A DNA stretch of 64,000 bases from Flavobacterium sp. ACAM 123 (GTDB lineage: Bacteria; Bacteroidota; Bacteroidia; Flavobacteriales; Flavobacteriaceae): assembly GCF_000264055.1 (NCBI RefSeq), contig NZ_AJXL01000003.1, positions 1 through 64,000 on the forward strand. Reading direction: 5' to 3'. The notes below the pieces were generated by a model. It did no database searches. It was not told the origin of the DNA and saw nothing but the letters and a program-made list of their open reading frames with translations. A program made the translations under genes and the position numbers. Positions 37,031 through 46,478 of this stretch are shown piece by piece. Every line of letters starts with the position of its first letter. Within the stretch, counting starts at the first letter, position 1.

Positions 37031-37567
37031 ATGAAACAATACCAACAACTTTTGATACTGCCCGTAATAGCATTTGGTTTTATGGCATGTATGAAAGCAA
37101 ATAAAAGTGAAAAAGTAATTGCAGCAGAAACAACCATTCAGCAGCAAGAATTATCATTGAACGATACGTCGTTGAAAAAGGTGGTAAAAACCGAAGCCGA
37201 GTGGGAAAAAGCTTTGACAGAGAATCAATATTACGTTCTTCGTAAACAAGGAACGGAACGCCCTTTCCAAAATGAATTTAATGACAACCATAAAAAGGGA
37301 CATTATTTTTGTGCAGCCTGCAAGTTGCCTTTGTTTGATTCTGAAACAAAATTTAATTCAGGAACTGGATGGCCTAGTTTTTATGCGCCTTTAAACAAAA
37401 ACAGAGTAAATGAAGTAGTAGATAAAAGCTTAGGAATGGTGCGTGGTGAAATCGTTTGTGCCCGTTGTGACGGACATTTAGGTCATCTTTTTGATGATGG
37501 TCCTAATCCCACAGGATTAAGATATTGTATGAACTCTGCAGCCCTATTATTCAAAGAGTCAAAATAA
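37031..37567 (+). CDS. msrB: Peptide-methionine (R)-S-oxide reductase MsrB, lipoprotein form
   Basis: A 178-residue MsrB. The signal MKQYQQLLILPVIAFGFMAC gives a lipobox with C20, so it is also envelope-anchored. Zinc ligands are CAAC (C94, C97) and CARC (C143, C146); the catalytic cysteine is C166 in RYCMNSAAL; the signature GTGWPSFYAP is intact. It reduces the R-form of methionine sulfoxide. With MsrA it forms an envelope repair pair; electrons must come from a periplasmic thiol donor not present in this window. Confidence 0.93.
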   Translation: MKQYQQLLILPVIAFGFMACMKANKSEKVIAAETTIQQQELSLNDTSLKKVVKTEAEWEKALTENQYYVLRKQGTERPFQNEFNDNHKKGHYFCAACKLPLFDSETKFNSGTGWPSFYAPLNKNRVNEVVDKSLGMVRGEIVCARCDGHLGHLFDDGPNPTGLRYCMNSAALLFKESK

Positions 37568-37592
37568 ATAGAGGTTAATTATTTAATTCAAA

Positions 37593-37630
37593 AAAAGAGC
37601 GTTTGTTTCAAGTGAAATAAACGCTCTTTT
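37593..37630. terminator. Bidirectional terminator between msrB and HAD hydrolase
   Basis: AAAAGAGCGTTTGTTT (37593-37608) pairs with AAATAAACGCTCTTTT (37615-37630) with one mismatch, between two convergent genes, with A- and T-runs at the two ends. Confidence 0.8.
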
Positions 37631-37649
37631 GAGTTTTTATAATACTACG

Positions 37650-38339
37650 CTATTCTCTATATGCCGCAACTAATTGTTCTGCCATTGCTAAAATATCATT
37701 TGCTTCAAAATCAGGGGTGTTGGATAGTGTGTACAAGGATTGCCCTTCACGAGCAATAAAGCAAGTCGCTAAACCCGCATGCGAGGCACCTGCTAAATCC
37801 CAACCGTGTGCTGCGATCATTAGCATTTCGTTCGGCTGTACCACTAGTTTTTTTGCGGCCCACAAATAGGTTTCTGCTGCTGGTTTGTATTTTTTAAGAC
37901 TATCAATACTTAAGGCCTGTTCAAAGTAATTGGTCAAATTTGAATTGATTAACTGTTGCTTAAGCGCATGAGGCGGAGAATTAGTCAATGTCGCCAATCT
38001 AAAACCATGATCCTTTAGCAGCTGTAAACCTTTCTCTACATCTGGGTATGCCTGTAATATTTTAATGTTCGAAAGCGCTTCTTTAATTTCATCTTCGGTT
38101 ACTTTTTTATTTATGGAAGTGGAAGCCATAGCTAATGTCGCTCCAGCAATAGTACTAAAGTCATGATATTCATTAATACTATTGGATACAATGGAGTAGT
38201 GCAATAACATGCCAAACCAGATTCGGAATCCCTGCTCATTATCAAGTAGTGTATTAACTGATTTTTTTAAAGGAGTCATGTCAAGTAAAGTTTCATTAAC
38301 ATCAAAGACAAGTACAGGTTTAGTTTTTTGGATGGTCAT
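37650..38339 (-). CDS. Haloacid dehalogenase type II-like HAD hydrolase
   Basis: A 229-residue HAD-superfamily hydrolase. Motif I VFDVNETLLD holds nucleophile D13, motif II is ATLTNSP, and motif III/IV residues are in KPAAETYLWAAKKL and MIAAHGWDLAGASHAGLAT. The arrangement (VNETLLD, AAHGWDL) matches haloacid dehalogenase type II proteins. It would hydrolyse 2-haloacids or an unrelated small phosphate/halide substrate in the cytoplasm. The gene faces msrB and is downstream of the GH113-like gene by 16 bp, so it may belong to that transcript. Confidence 0.85.
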   Translation of the reverse strand: MTIQKTKPVLVFDVNETLLDMTPLKKSVNTLLDNEQGFRIWFGMLLHYSIVSNSINEYHDFSTIAGATLAMASTSINKKVTEDEIKEALSNIKILQAYPDVEKGLQLLKDHGFRLATLTNSPPHALKQQLINSNLTNYFEQALSIDSLKKYKPAAETYLWAAKKLVVQPNEMLMIAAHGWDLAGASHAGLATCFIAREGQSLYTLSNTPDFEANDILAMAEQLVAAYRE

Positions 38340-38354
38340 TTTCTTTATTTTAAA

Positions 38355-39383
38355 TTATTGGTACCATTTTTTAATGGTTTCAAGGGCAGGTCTTTCCTGC
38401 GGAGTGTAATCAACGCTATTTTTTTCGCGTTTGTAGTAATCATCGGCATACCATTTCCAAGCAAATCCTCCGGCAAACCATTTTTGTTGGGTCAACGTCT
38501 GAAATAAGGACTCATAGGCATTGACCTGCGCTAGATCATTAATCGTATTTTCGTTTTCTGTCCAAGGTGTTTTTGCCGCCTGATCTGAGTTGCGGTAGCC
38601 AAATTCTGTAAAGAGTATCTTTTTATTCGTTTTTGCTTGAAGTATTTCTATTTTTATGATGTGTTTTTCCCAAGCTTCATTAAGTTCTTGCACTGATGGT
38701 GTTATGGCATCAGACAGAGGAAAATAGGCATCAATCCCAATGTAATCCAACTCATTCCAAAAGGGTACTTTATCAAAGTCATCCCAGTTTGCGGCATAAG
38801 TTAGTTTCCCAGAGTAGATTATTTTAATTTTCTTGATTAACTGCGACCAATACTCGGGTCTTTTGGCTACCGAATTCCCTAACTCTGTTCCGAAGCAAAA
38901 GAGTTCTATGTTTTCATTTTGTGCTAATTGGGCAAAATCAAGAATATATTTCTCATAATTAAATTCCCATTTCTTCCATTCGGCATCACTTGAAAAATCC
39001 AAATCACCGGTATAAAATCCATGATTTGCCCAAAGGTGCGGTTTAAGCATGACGGTCATTTTATAATCGTGCGCCATTTGATTACTAGCTATTATACCTT
39101 CCGTTCGTTCACCCCACCATTGTCGTTCGTTATTATAGTTGACCGATGCATTTTCTAAATTTACATAAGCATAGGGAACTAAAGAAACAGCATTGATATG
39201 ATGTTCTTTTAATTCCTCAAAAGTACTTTTTTTTAACTCTTTGATCGGCGCTACCAGATTCATTCCCTTGTATTCTAATGTAGCTTTAAAAGGGGACACC
39301 GCAACAGTAGAAGAATGATAGAAAGAATACCCGCTTACGATTATTAGTAAAGATGCGGCAAGTATAAAAAAGTTTTTTTTCAT
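38355..39383 (-). CDS. GH113-like glycoside hydrolase
   Basis: A 342-residue protein with an N-terminal membrane anchor or signal (about residues 4-23) and one TIM-barrel domain. KGMNLVAPIKELKKSTFEELKEHHINAVSLVP at its start, CFGTELGN in the middle (candidate acid/base Glu) and ILFTEFGYRN later (candidate nucleophile Glu) resemble family 113 beta-mannanase-like hydrolases. The ending GGFAWKWYADD fits substrate-binding aromatics. Probably periplasmic or lipid-side anchored. True substrate is unknown. Confidence 0.7.
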   Translation of the reverse strand: MKKNFFILAASLLIIVSGYSFYHSSTVAVSPFKATLEYKGMNLVAPIKELKKSTFEELKEHHINAVSLVPYAYVNLENASVNYNNERQWWGERTEGIIASNQMAHDYKMTVMLKPHLWANHGFYTGDLDFSSDAEWKKWEFNYEKYILDFAQLAQNENIELFCFGTELGNSVAKRPEYWSQLIKKIKIIYSGKLTYAANWDDFDKVPFWNELDYIGIDAYFPLSDAITPSVQELNEAWEKHIIKIEILQAKTNKKILFTEFGYRNSDQAAKTPWTENENTINDLAQVNAYESLFQTLTQQKWFAGGFAWKWYADDYYKREKNSVDYTPQERPALETIKKWYQ

Positions 39384-39451
39384 AACAGTAAAGTTACCTA
39401 TTAAAAAAGGGGATACTAACTTCTAAGCAAAATTTAAGTTTTTCTTAGTTT

Positions 39452-40135
39452 TTAAAATTTATTTGCTATTTTAAGATGTAACGATTTTTTTTTAAAAACA
39501 AACTTAATCGTTTGTGCACTTGCTAGAAATAAAAATAAAAGCATAAAAAATGGATTAATGTAGGAGCTTATTTGTACCTGATTTGCTTTAATCAAAAATT
39601 CACCAATATGTGCAAAAAGAAACATACCTGCGATAGTACCCAATAAAGCTCCTAAAATGAAGGTAGTGTTCGTACTTTTTTGGCTTTCTAAATTTGATGT
39701 TCGAAAAAGATAAATATAAATCCCCGACCAATACGGCCATTGGATAAAATTTAAAAGATTCAAAAATAGGGCTAATAGAAATGGGTATTGTGACAGTTTA
39801 AAAACAGACAGACTGGTGTTTTTATCATTAGCGATGTTAGTCATGAAATATAAGGCAATAGTAAAAAGGAACAGAATAGTAAAAATATCAATAAATCGCA
39901 ATAATTTCTCTTGATTCACTAGCCAAACAGCCATCTTATTTATTGCTCTTAATACAAAATATTGAATAAATATAATCCCTGAAATAAATGATAGGGATGC
40001 CCAATTTCCTTGTTCTAATAAAACTTGTAAACTAATAATATTTATATACCCCAAAGGTAAAGCGCCCATTAAACTAATTGTAAACCCCAGTAGGAGAGGA
40101 TTTTTTTTAGAAAGTAAAGCAGCAATCATTTTCAT
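39452..40135 (-). CDS. LysE-like membrane protein
   Basis: A 227-residue protein with six hydrophobic segments. The first helix includes LLGFTISLMGALPLGYINIISLQVLL, which resembles the start of LysE/RhtB-type exporters (G-x-x-P-G-P region, here GALPLGYIN). Long polar loops are lacking. It may export an amino acid or similar metabolite, but a specific substrate cannot be assigned. It lies 70 bp downstream of the putative anti-sigma gene and 68 bp upstream of the GH113-like gene. Confidence 0.55.
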   Translation of the reverse strand: MKMIAALLSKKNPLLLGFTISLMGALPLGYINIISLQVLLEQGNWASLSFISGIIFIQYFVLRAINKMAVWLVNQEKLLRFIDIFTILFLFTIALYFMTNIANDKNTSLSVFKLSQYPFLLALFLNLLNFIQWPYWSGIYIYLFRTSNLESQKSTNTTFILGALLGTIAGMFLFAHIGEFLIKANQVQISSYINPFFMLLFLFLASAQTIKFVFKKKSLHLKIANKF

Positions 40136-40205
40136 ATTTTTCTATACTCGTTTTTAATAAAGGTGTAGACAGGTCCATCACTCTTTCCTGAAAAATTACA
40201 TTAGA

Positions 40206-40475
40206 CTAGATCTTTCTAAGCTCATCAATAATTTTATTTTTTTTGCCTTCGTCCATTCTAGCCTTGTTTTGATTGGAGTCAGTGGCAAACCATTTTCCGA
40301 TGAGGGCATCGATTAATTTGGACTGTACTTCATAGGCATTACAAGTGTTGCACAAGACTTTATGAGCCTGTAACTGTATTTTTTCTCTTATCGTTAAAGT
40401 AGTAAACATTTGTTTGTCAATTAACTCTGTTGTCTTTTTACAGGGTCTCAACAATATTCTCATTACTGTATTCAT
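40206..40475 (-). CDS. Small cysteine protein, putative anti-sigma factor
   Basis: An 89-residue protein with cysteines at RPCKKTTELID near the N-terminus and KVLCNTCNAYE at about 42-45, with a histidine between (QAHKVLCNTC). The spacing HX3CX2C resembles the zinc-binding part of ZAS-type anti-sigma factors, but there is no membrane helix. It starts 23 bp after the sigma factor gene, which supports a role in controlling that sigma factor. No sensor domain is visible. Confidence 0.6.
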   Translation of the reverse strand: MNTVMRILLRPCKKTTELIDKQMFTTLTIREKIQLQAHKVLCNTCNAYEVQSKLIDALIGKWFATDSNQNKARMDEGKKNKIIDELRKI

Positions 40476-40498
40476 TTTCTTCGAATATTAAAGTTTAA

Positions 40499-41080
40499 TT
40501 AAACCCATTTTAATTCCAGACATTTTTTTAAAAGCAGTTTGGATCGATGAACGATCTGCCAATAATTAGACGCAGTTATCGCTAGTTCCTGACAAATGGC
40601 TTCTGTTTTTTTCTCACTCAGGTATTTGGATGTTATAGCTAATTTCCATTTCTGTGGTAGTTCATTCATACATTCTTCCATTACCATATTAAAATCAGAA
40701 TTGTCTAGTAATTCTTCCTCTTGAATCCAAACGGTGCTAATATCATTATTTTTCCAGCAACCATAGCTATTAAAGAGTCCATCAGAAAGTTCAAAACCGC
40801 TATTTTCTGTTAAACTAAAATTTTTCTTGGTGGTCCGGGCACTCAATCGGTAATAATCAATTACTTTATTGTTGAGTATTGAAAACAACCAAGTCTTAGG
40901 CTGACTTTTGCCTTCAAAGCTATCTATTTTATGAAATGCAGCCATAAAAGTGTCTTGTACCAAGTCTTCAGCAACTTCTTTGGAGGAAGTTTTGAAAAAT
41001 GCCCAAGAATAGAGCTCATCACTAAATTGATTGACCCACTGCTCTAAAACGGATTTTGAATTTTCTTTAATCAGCTCCAT
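40499..41080 (-). CDS. ECF-type RNA polymerase sigma factor
   Basis: A 193-residue sigma-70 family factor with region 2 (FKTSSKEVAEDLVQDTFMAAFHKIDSFEGKSQPKTWLFSILNN, residues about 29-72; key AEDLVQDTF and KTWLFSI) and region 4 (about 130-180: ELPQKWKLAITSKYLSEKKTEAICQELAI). A poorly conserved linker (about 80-125) separates them. It directs RNA polymerase to a stress-type regulon. Paired with the small cysteine-containing gene downstream. Upstream 351 bp are free of genes. Confidence 0.85.
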   Translation of the reverse strand: MELIKENSKSVLEQWVNQFSDELYSWAFFKTSSKEVAEDLVQDTFMAAFHKIDSFEGKSQPKTWLFSILNNKVIDYYRLSARTTKKNFSLTENSGFELSDGLFNSYGCWKNNDISTVWIQEEELLDNSDFNMVMEECMNELPQKWKLAITSKYLSEKKTEAICQELAITASNYWQIVHRSKLLLKKCLELKWV

Positions 41081-41431
41081 GAATTTTGCCTTTTGTTTTA
41101 AAAATCCAAATATACTGTTTTTTCATCCCCTAAAATCTTACTTTTTTCATAAAAAAAAGAAAAGGCTAACCGTTAAATATTCGGTATTAGTGAACCATAA
41201 ATTTGCGTGCAACTCGGTTTTTAAATCGCTGCTATAACTTAGTATAATGGTGTAACTCCACATTGATAGGTGTTTCTAGGGTATAAAAACAGTAATCAGT
41301 ATAAGAATAAACGCAAATCAAAAAATTGATTTAAATAGTAAACGTTTTCTATTCGGTGATTTACAAGTGTTTTTTATTATGGACTTAGTTTTTTTGCAAG
41401 TAGAGTACTTAATACGGGTATTGTACAAGAT
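41081..41431. other. Intergenic region upstream of sigma factor
   Basis: A 351-bp AT-rich stretch. It should hold the sigma-factor promoter on one side and the end of the lipoprotein transcript on the other. No gene or RNA recognised. Confidence 0.5.
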
Positions 41432-42328
41432 TTAGAGTCCCATTTCTTTGTTTAAATGGGTATCAATTACTCCATTCTTTTCCCAATATGGGCTTCGGAT
41501 ACTTTTGATAAGAAGTCCTGTGGTCGTGAGTATTTGTTTTTTTTCAAAACCATCAGGATAAGATTCTTCGAATTTCATAATGCGATACGGAAATTTATTT
41601 TCAAAATAGATTTTCATTTTTCTATTCAATTTCTTATAGTCTAGCGTGTAGCAAGAAGTGCTATTTTGTTGCTGTTCTATTGATGCTATCACATTTTGGA
41701 ATTCCATTTTTTGATGCGTTAATCGCAGGTAGAAGAAAGAGGGCATCATCTTGAGATCTCCAAGAGGTAGTTTTTCAGGACTCATTCTGATTAGTGACCA
41801 AATTTCATCTTCAAGATGCCCCTTTGGAAGTGTCAGTTTTTGTTCTCCGTCACTTTCAAAATAAGAATGTAATTGAATCTCAAAGGCATCTTGATTTTCG
41901 AGTTGCACAAACACGTGACCGCACCATTCTTGAATACTTGTAGTTAATTTTAGGGCATGCTGATTTTCATATATTGGCAAAAAAGAACTAGTCATCATAG
42001 AGTAGGGATAAATTCCCGTTGCGAAATTCTTAGTAAAGTTAAGTTTTAGAACTGAGACATCTTTATCTTTAGGTTGATCTACTTTTACTAATTTCGTTGT
42101 AGAAAATGGTTCGGTTACAAAAATCATAACTGCTTTTCCTTCGCGTAATTCACCATAGCGGGCTTGTGTAAGTTGGAAACTTGATAATTCAGCCTCACCG
42201 TTAAACCAATACTTTTCAAAGTCTGGTGCTATTTCTCTTTTATCAACCAGATCTCTTTTTTGAGATTTACCACAAGCCGTAAAACAGAGGACTGCGATGG
42301 TACAAATAATTGTTATTTTGAGCTTCAT
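41432..42328 (-). CDS. Hypothetical lipoprotein (often mislabelled 'septum formation inhibitor Maf')
   Basis: A 298-residue protein. The signal MKLKITIICTIAVLCFTAC gives a lipobox with C19, so it is envelope-anchored. The core includes YWFNGEAELSSFQLTQARYGE, LREGKAVMIFVTEPF and KLNFTKNFATGIYPYSMMTSSF. As I recall, close flavobacterial relatives are annotated as Maf-type septum inhibitors, but it has no Maf/HAM1 nucleotide-binding motif, so that label is unfounded. Position at the end of a glycosyltransferase/redox cluster suggests an envelope-glycan or secreted-product role, by inference only. Confidence 0.7.
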   Translation of the reverse strand: MKLKITIICTIAVLCFTACGKSQKRDLVDKREIAPDFEKYWFNGEAELSSFQLTQARYGELREGKAVMIFVTEPFSTTKLVKVDQPKDKDVSVLKLNFTKNFATGIYPYSMMTSSFLPIYENQHALKLTTSIQEWCGHVFVQLENQDAFEIQLHSYFESDGEQKLTLPKGHLEDEIWSLIRMSPEKLPLGDLKMMPSFFYLRLTHQKMEFQNVIASIEQQQNSTSCYTLDYKKLNRKMKIYFENKFPYRIMKFEESYPDGFEKKQILTTTGLLIKSIRSPYWEKNGVIDTHLNKEMGL

Positions 42329-42544
42329 CTTCTTTATATTAGAGTTTTTAAAATTGCTTTATAAATCTATGTAATGTAGTTTCTTTTTTGAAGACAAAAG
42401 CCCAACTTCGGTTTTTCACAGAGCTGTTTTTAGAAAAGGATCTGAATAAGGTTCCGTGCGAAATTGATTGGTATAGTTCTTTAAAATAATTTTATCTTTA
42501 ATACCGTGAAACACATCTATTTGATAATTATATATTTACGTGTT

Positions 42545-43883
42545 TCAAATATACTGTTTTTTGGAGGAAAAATAATTACCGTTTTCATAAAGTAAAGAAG
42601 AGAATACTATGATATATTCTAGACTGATGAGCCAGAAGTTCTCTTTGAATTCAGGATTTATGTATGCGCTATAGCTCAATATGACCACTAAACTCCAGAC
42701 AATTGGAAATTTGTATTTCGTGAATACGCCTATGAGAATTAGATTGATTACATACCAGGGATGTACCGTAGTAGAACTTAGAAAATAGAGTGTTAAAACG
42801 ACAAGAAAACTTTGGAATAAATCAATTATAGTTTTATTTTTTGTTGTAAAAGGTTTGATATAAGACGAAAAGTAAAATGAATAAGGGAATGATCTTTCCA
42901 GTTATATGGATAATATTATAGCCAGTAATCCAAAAGCCAATCTGTCTAATGATGTAATATATACTGGCGTTGAATTCAAAATTAGTAAACCACAAGCCTA
43001 TGGTTTCACTATAATTCTGAATTAATTCTTTCGAAAGAAAGGGGAGAAAAAGTAATATAGTAACTCCGATAACTATAGTATAGAAAGGAATAGCCTTTTT
43101 CCAACCTAAATTTTTTAAGAAAAGAGGTAAAAGTAGTAACGGTAGCAATTTTACAGAAATAGACAATGCTAGTAATAGTGCAGACAATTGCCATTTATTT
43201 TGTTGTAACAGATACATGCCCCATACAAAAAAGAAGAGCATCACTCCTTCAAAATGTAAGTTTCCGGTAAGTTCTATAAGTACCAATGGATTGAGTAAGT
43301 ACCAAAAAATACGGTGTTTTTCCATTCCTATGTCAGTCAATAATTTTGCGCCAAAATAAAAAGTTCCTATATCTGCAGCAATAATAATTAGTCGCATGCC
43401 TATTGCTGCACCAAGAAGGGATTGCTGACTAAAAAAGGCGGCAACAGCAAAGAAGAATTGATTGACAGGAGGATAATTAGAGTAATGTCCGGCACTCAAA
43501 CTTCCCATTCCGTTGTACAAATCGTACCCATTTGGAATAGCAAAGCTTCTTTGATTAATTAGGTCTTTTGGCAGCTCTAAATAGGGATTTATATTGTCAA
43601 GGAGAAGATGGCCATCCCATATAAACCGAAAATAATCTTGGGATAAATTAGGTAATGCAACTAAAAAAATCAGGCGAAACAGGACCGCTGCTCCAATTAG
43701 AAAGGGCAAGTTGTCTTTTTGAAGTTTTATAATTTGATAGAATGAAACAAACAAAAAGCTGTAAGAAATTAGTAGACACAGGAAGTCCGCTCGTTTTAAA
43801 ACATAGCCTATATAGCCGTAGACTAAAAGGCTTACTAGAAGAAAGCCATAAGACTTAATGTCATTTGAAGCCTTCAAAGTCAT
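42545..43883 (-). pseudogene. Polyprenyl-phosphate mannosyltransferase-like membrane protein, single frameshift
   Basis: The first frame from 43883 gives 349 residues with about nine helices, including [25 protein letters not shown], an acidic loop with DYFRFIWDG as in GT-C enzymes that use polyprenyl-phosphate sugars. It stops at 42834 in an A6 run. Reading with one A fewer continues for about 100 residues (IDLFQSFLVVLTLYF, HPWYVINLILIG, ending at TGA 42545-42547), restoring the C-terminal helices. The intact protein would be about 450 residues. The start overlaps the upstream GT2 stop by 4 bp. The indel may be a sequencing error, a real mutation, or tolerated by slippage. Confidence 0.7.
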
Positions 43884-45361
43884 TTATTGATTTGGATTGA
43901 TTTCACAAACACAAAACTAAAACCGATGAACAGCATTAAGTGCAACGCAATTAAACTGTAATCGTTTAATAAAAAAGCACTGTACATTGCAAAAATAAAA
44001 TATACTATTAATATTCCTTCAATAATTATATTTTTTGAAATGGTCTGAGAAAGGTAGCTATTCTGTTTCCACTTGTCTTTAAGTTCCTCAATATTCAATT
44101 TTGGCGTGCGTACGAATTCACTTTTCTTACCCCATAGACCTTCAAGGACAGCTATGGTATTGTGAAATGAAAATCCCATTGCAATGGTATAAAAGGTGAT
44201 AAATAAAGTAATGTATTTTAGAAAGTTCTTGAAGCCTCCTCCATGAATACTTTTGAAAGTCGCCCAGTAACTAATAAAAAAGAGGATGGAGGTGATAACA
44301 AAAAAGATTAATAAGTCAAATACTTTTTCAAATTCGGCAAACTCATTCTTGATGTACAACATAGGTACGCTTAAGACTGCCATCGTAAAAATCGCTAAAA
44401 ACATGGTACTATTCAATAAATGAAACATGCCATGCGCTTTTGTTTTCAATCCAATAGACTTTGATTGAAGTACGCGAGCGGCATTTTTACTGAAATTTTC
44501 AGCTCCTCCTTTATTCCATCTAAATTGTTGAGATCTCGTAGCACTTATAATAGCTGGTAATTCAGCAGGGGTCACAACATTTTCAAGATATTTGAATTTC
44601 CAGTTTTTTAACTGAGCGCGATAACTCAAATCTAAATCCTCGGTAAGGGTGTCACTTTCCCAGTTTCCGGCATCAAGGATACATTGCTTTCTCCATACTC
44701 CAGCGGTTCCATTAAAATTGATGAAATGCAATTTTGAATTTCGTCCTACTTGTTCTAAAGTGAAATGGGCATCTAAAGCAAAAGCCTGAATTTTTGTTAA
44801 TACCGAATAATCGCGGTTTAGGTGTCCCCAGCGGGTTTGAACAACACCAATTTTTGGATCTTTAAAATAAGGTATGGTTTTATAGAGCCAGTCTTTTTGA
44901 GGTACAAAATCAGCATCAAAAATAGCGATAAATTCTCCTTTGGCGCTAAGCAGCCCCTCTTTCAAGGCACCTGCTTTATAACCAGTTCTGTTGCTGCGTC
45001 TAATGTGCTTTATATCAAGTCCTACCTGTGCAATTTTATGAATCAAGGCTTCCGTTTCAACTACACTATCATCAGTGCTGTCATCAAGAACTTGAATTTC
45101 CAATAGGTGTTTGGGATAGTCGATTTGTGCGATAGTAGTTAACAAGCGTTCCACCACATACTTTTCATTGTAAATGGGAAGTTGTATGGTTACATAAGGG
45201 ATTTCATTGGCCTTAGAAAGGTCGTATTGTAGGGATTGATCTTTGTTTTTTTTACTTTTTAAATAATTCAAAAGTAAATTAAAGTGGGCTAAACTATAAA
45301 AAAACAAAAGCAAAATCGAAATGCTGTATAGAATTACGATGATATAAGAAAGTTGTAGCAT
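43880..45361 (-). CDS. Processive-type GT2 glycosyltransferase (cellulose-synthase-like)
   Basis: A 493-residue membrane glycosyltransferase. One helix at the N-terminus (about 3-25), then a GT2 domain with [24 protein letters not shown] (DxD), [11 protein letters not shown] (TED) and QQFRW (QxxRW), followed by four helices. The full D, DxD, TED, QxxRW set is typical of processive or cellulose-synthase-like enzymes that make chains at the inner membrane, although relatives also make single linkages. It shares 4 bp with the mannosyltransferase gene and lies 28 bp after the DPM-like gene. Confidence 0.87.
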   Translation of the reverse strand: MLQLSYIIVILYSISILLLFFYSLAHFNLLLNYLKSKKNKDQSLQYDLSKANEIPYVTIQLPIYNEKYVVERLLTTIAQIDYPKHLLEIQVLDDSTDDSVVETEALIHKIAQVGLDIKHIRRSNRTGYKAGALKEGLLSAKGEFIAIFDADFVPQKDWLYKTIPYFKDPKIGVVQTRWGHLNRDYSVLTKIQAFALDAHFTLEQVGRNSKLHFINFNGTAGVWRKQCILDAGNWESDTLTEDLDLSYRAQLKNWKFKYLENVVTPAELPAIISATRSQQFRWNKGGAENFSKNAARVLQSKSIGLKTKAHGMFHLLNSTMFLAIFTMAVLSVPMLYIKNEFAEFEKVFDLLIFFVITSILFFISYWATFKSIHGGGFKNFLKYITLFITFYTIAMGFSFHNTIAVLEGLWGKKSEFVRTPKLNIEELKDKWKQNSYLSQTISKNIIIEGILIVYFIFAMYSAFLLNDYSLIALHLMLFIGFSFVFVKSIQINK

Positions 45362-45389
45362 GTTATTGTTTTATCCTTTGTAAGGGATT

Positions 45390-46079
45390 TTATTTAAAAG
45401 TATATTTGAAAATCCATCCTATTATTTTTATCCCTGCCATGACGCTTCCCTTTACCGTTCCTGAAACTTTAGAAACTCCGATTCTGTTTTTATAGCGAAC
45501 AGGAATTTCGACATACGACATTTTTTGTTTTAAAACCTTAAGCTGCATTTCTACAGTCCATCCATAGGTTTTGTCTTCCATATTTAAGGTGATTAGTTTA
45601 TCATATTTAATAGCTCTAAAAGGGCCTAAGTCTGTAAATGTTGCCTTAAAGAAGATCTTCATCAATGCTGTTGCCAGCCAGTTCCCGAAAATTTGCTGTG
45701 GCGTCATCGAATTTTTTTCTCTTAAACGGGTCACGCGAGATCCAACAACAAAATCAATATTCTCTTGTAATATAGGAGCAATAAGTTGTGTTAATTCTTC
45801 AGGGTAATCAGAATAATCTCCATCTAAAAAAACGACAATATCGGGCTTTATTTCTTGATTCGAAATGTATTCCATTCCTTTTAAGCATGCATAGCCATAG
45901 CCTTTCCTGTTTTCTGAAAGTACGGTGGCACCAGCTGCTGTTGCCACTTTAATAGTATCATCAGTCGAGTTGTTAGAAATAATAATAATTTCACTAACTG
46001 AACTTGGAATTTCCTTAATAACGTGTGCAATAGCTTTCTCTTCATTAAAAGCAGGAATAATTACTTTTATTATACTCAT
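45390..46079 (-). CDS. GT2 polyprenyl-phosphate sugar synthase (DPM1-like)
   Basis: A 229-residue family 2 glycosyltransferase: VIIPAFNEEKAI, SNNSTDDT, FLDGDYSDYPEEL (DxD) and the C-terminal Arg/Lys-rich element IPVRYKNRIGVSKVSGTVKG typical of DPM1 and bacterial polyprenyl-phosphate mannose/glucose synthases. No transmembrane part, so a peripheral enzyme on the cytoplasmic side. It would supply the lipid-linked sugar donor for the GT-C type mannosyltransferase two genes downstream. The start codon shares a base with the stop of the MORN-protein gene. Confidence 0.85.
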   Translation of the reverse strand: MSIIKVIIPAFNEEKAIAHVIKEIPSSVSEIIIISNNSTDDTIKVATAAGATVLSENRKGYGYACLKGMEYISNQEIKPDIVVFLDGDYSDYPEELTQLIAPILQENIDFVVGSRVTRLREKNSMTPQQIFGNWLATALMKIFFKATFTDLGPFRAIKYDKLITLNMEDKTYGWTVEMQLKVLKQKMSYVEIPVRYKNRIGVSKVSGTVKGSVMAGIKIIGWIFKYTFK

Positions 46080-46477
46080 TATAAGCTAATTTTATTGTCT
46101 TTTTTAAATTCACTTATTGAATTCCATTCTTTTATTTTCTTACCCATAAAATATTTTTCAGCTCTAATAATGTTATTGTTTTGGTAAAATAAAGAAAAGC
46201 CATCTAATTGATCGTTTTTAAACTCACTTTTGTTGTTAATTTCCTTATTTGATTTGTAAAAAATCCACCATTTGCATTTTTTATTAGCTGCATAATGACC
46301 TTCTTCTTTTTTATTCCCATTTTCAAAATAATAAAACCAGTACTCTACCTTCTGATTGTGGTTCAGCCATCCTTCCGCTTGTAATTTTCCGTTTTTGAAA
46401 TAGGTTTTAGTATAGTTTCTTTGAGCGGAGGCTTGAAAAAAAGCAAATAAAAGTAAGATATAAATTGCTTTTTTCAT
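46079..46477 (-). CDS. MORN-repeat exported protein
   Basis: A 132-residue protein with a signal peptide (MKKAIYILLLFAFFQASA). The mature part consists of MORN-like repeats (YFKNGKLQAEGWLN, YYFENGNKKEEGHYAA, FKNDQLDGFSLFY), as in proteins loosely labelled YwqK family. Such repeats form beta-sheets and mediate binding; no enzymatic residues. It lies 1 bp downstream of the Fe-S protein gene and overlaps the glycosyltransferase gene, so it is part of the locus, perhaps an accessory envelope protein. Confidence 0.7.
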   Translation of the reverse strand: MKKAIYILLLFAFFQASAQRNYTKTYFKNGKLQAEGWLNHNQKVEYWFYYFENGNKKEEGHYAANKKCKWWIFYKSNKEINNKSEFKNDQLDGFSLFYQNNNIIRAEKYFMGKKIKEWNSISEFKKDNKISL

Positions 46478-46478
46478 C

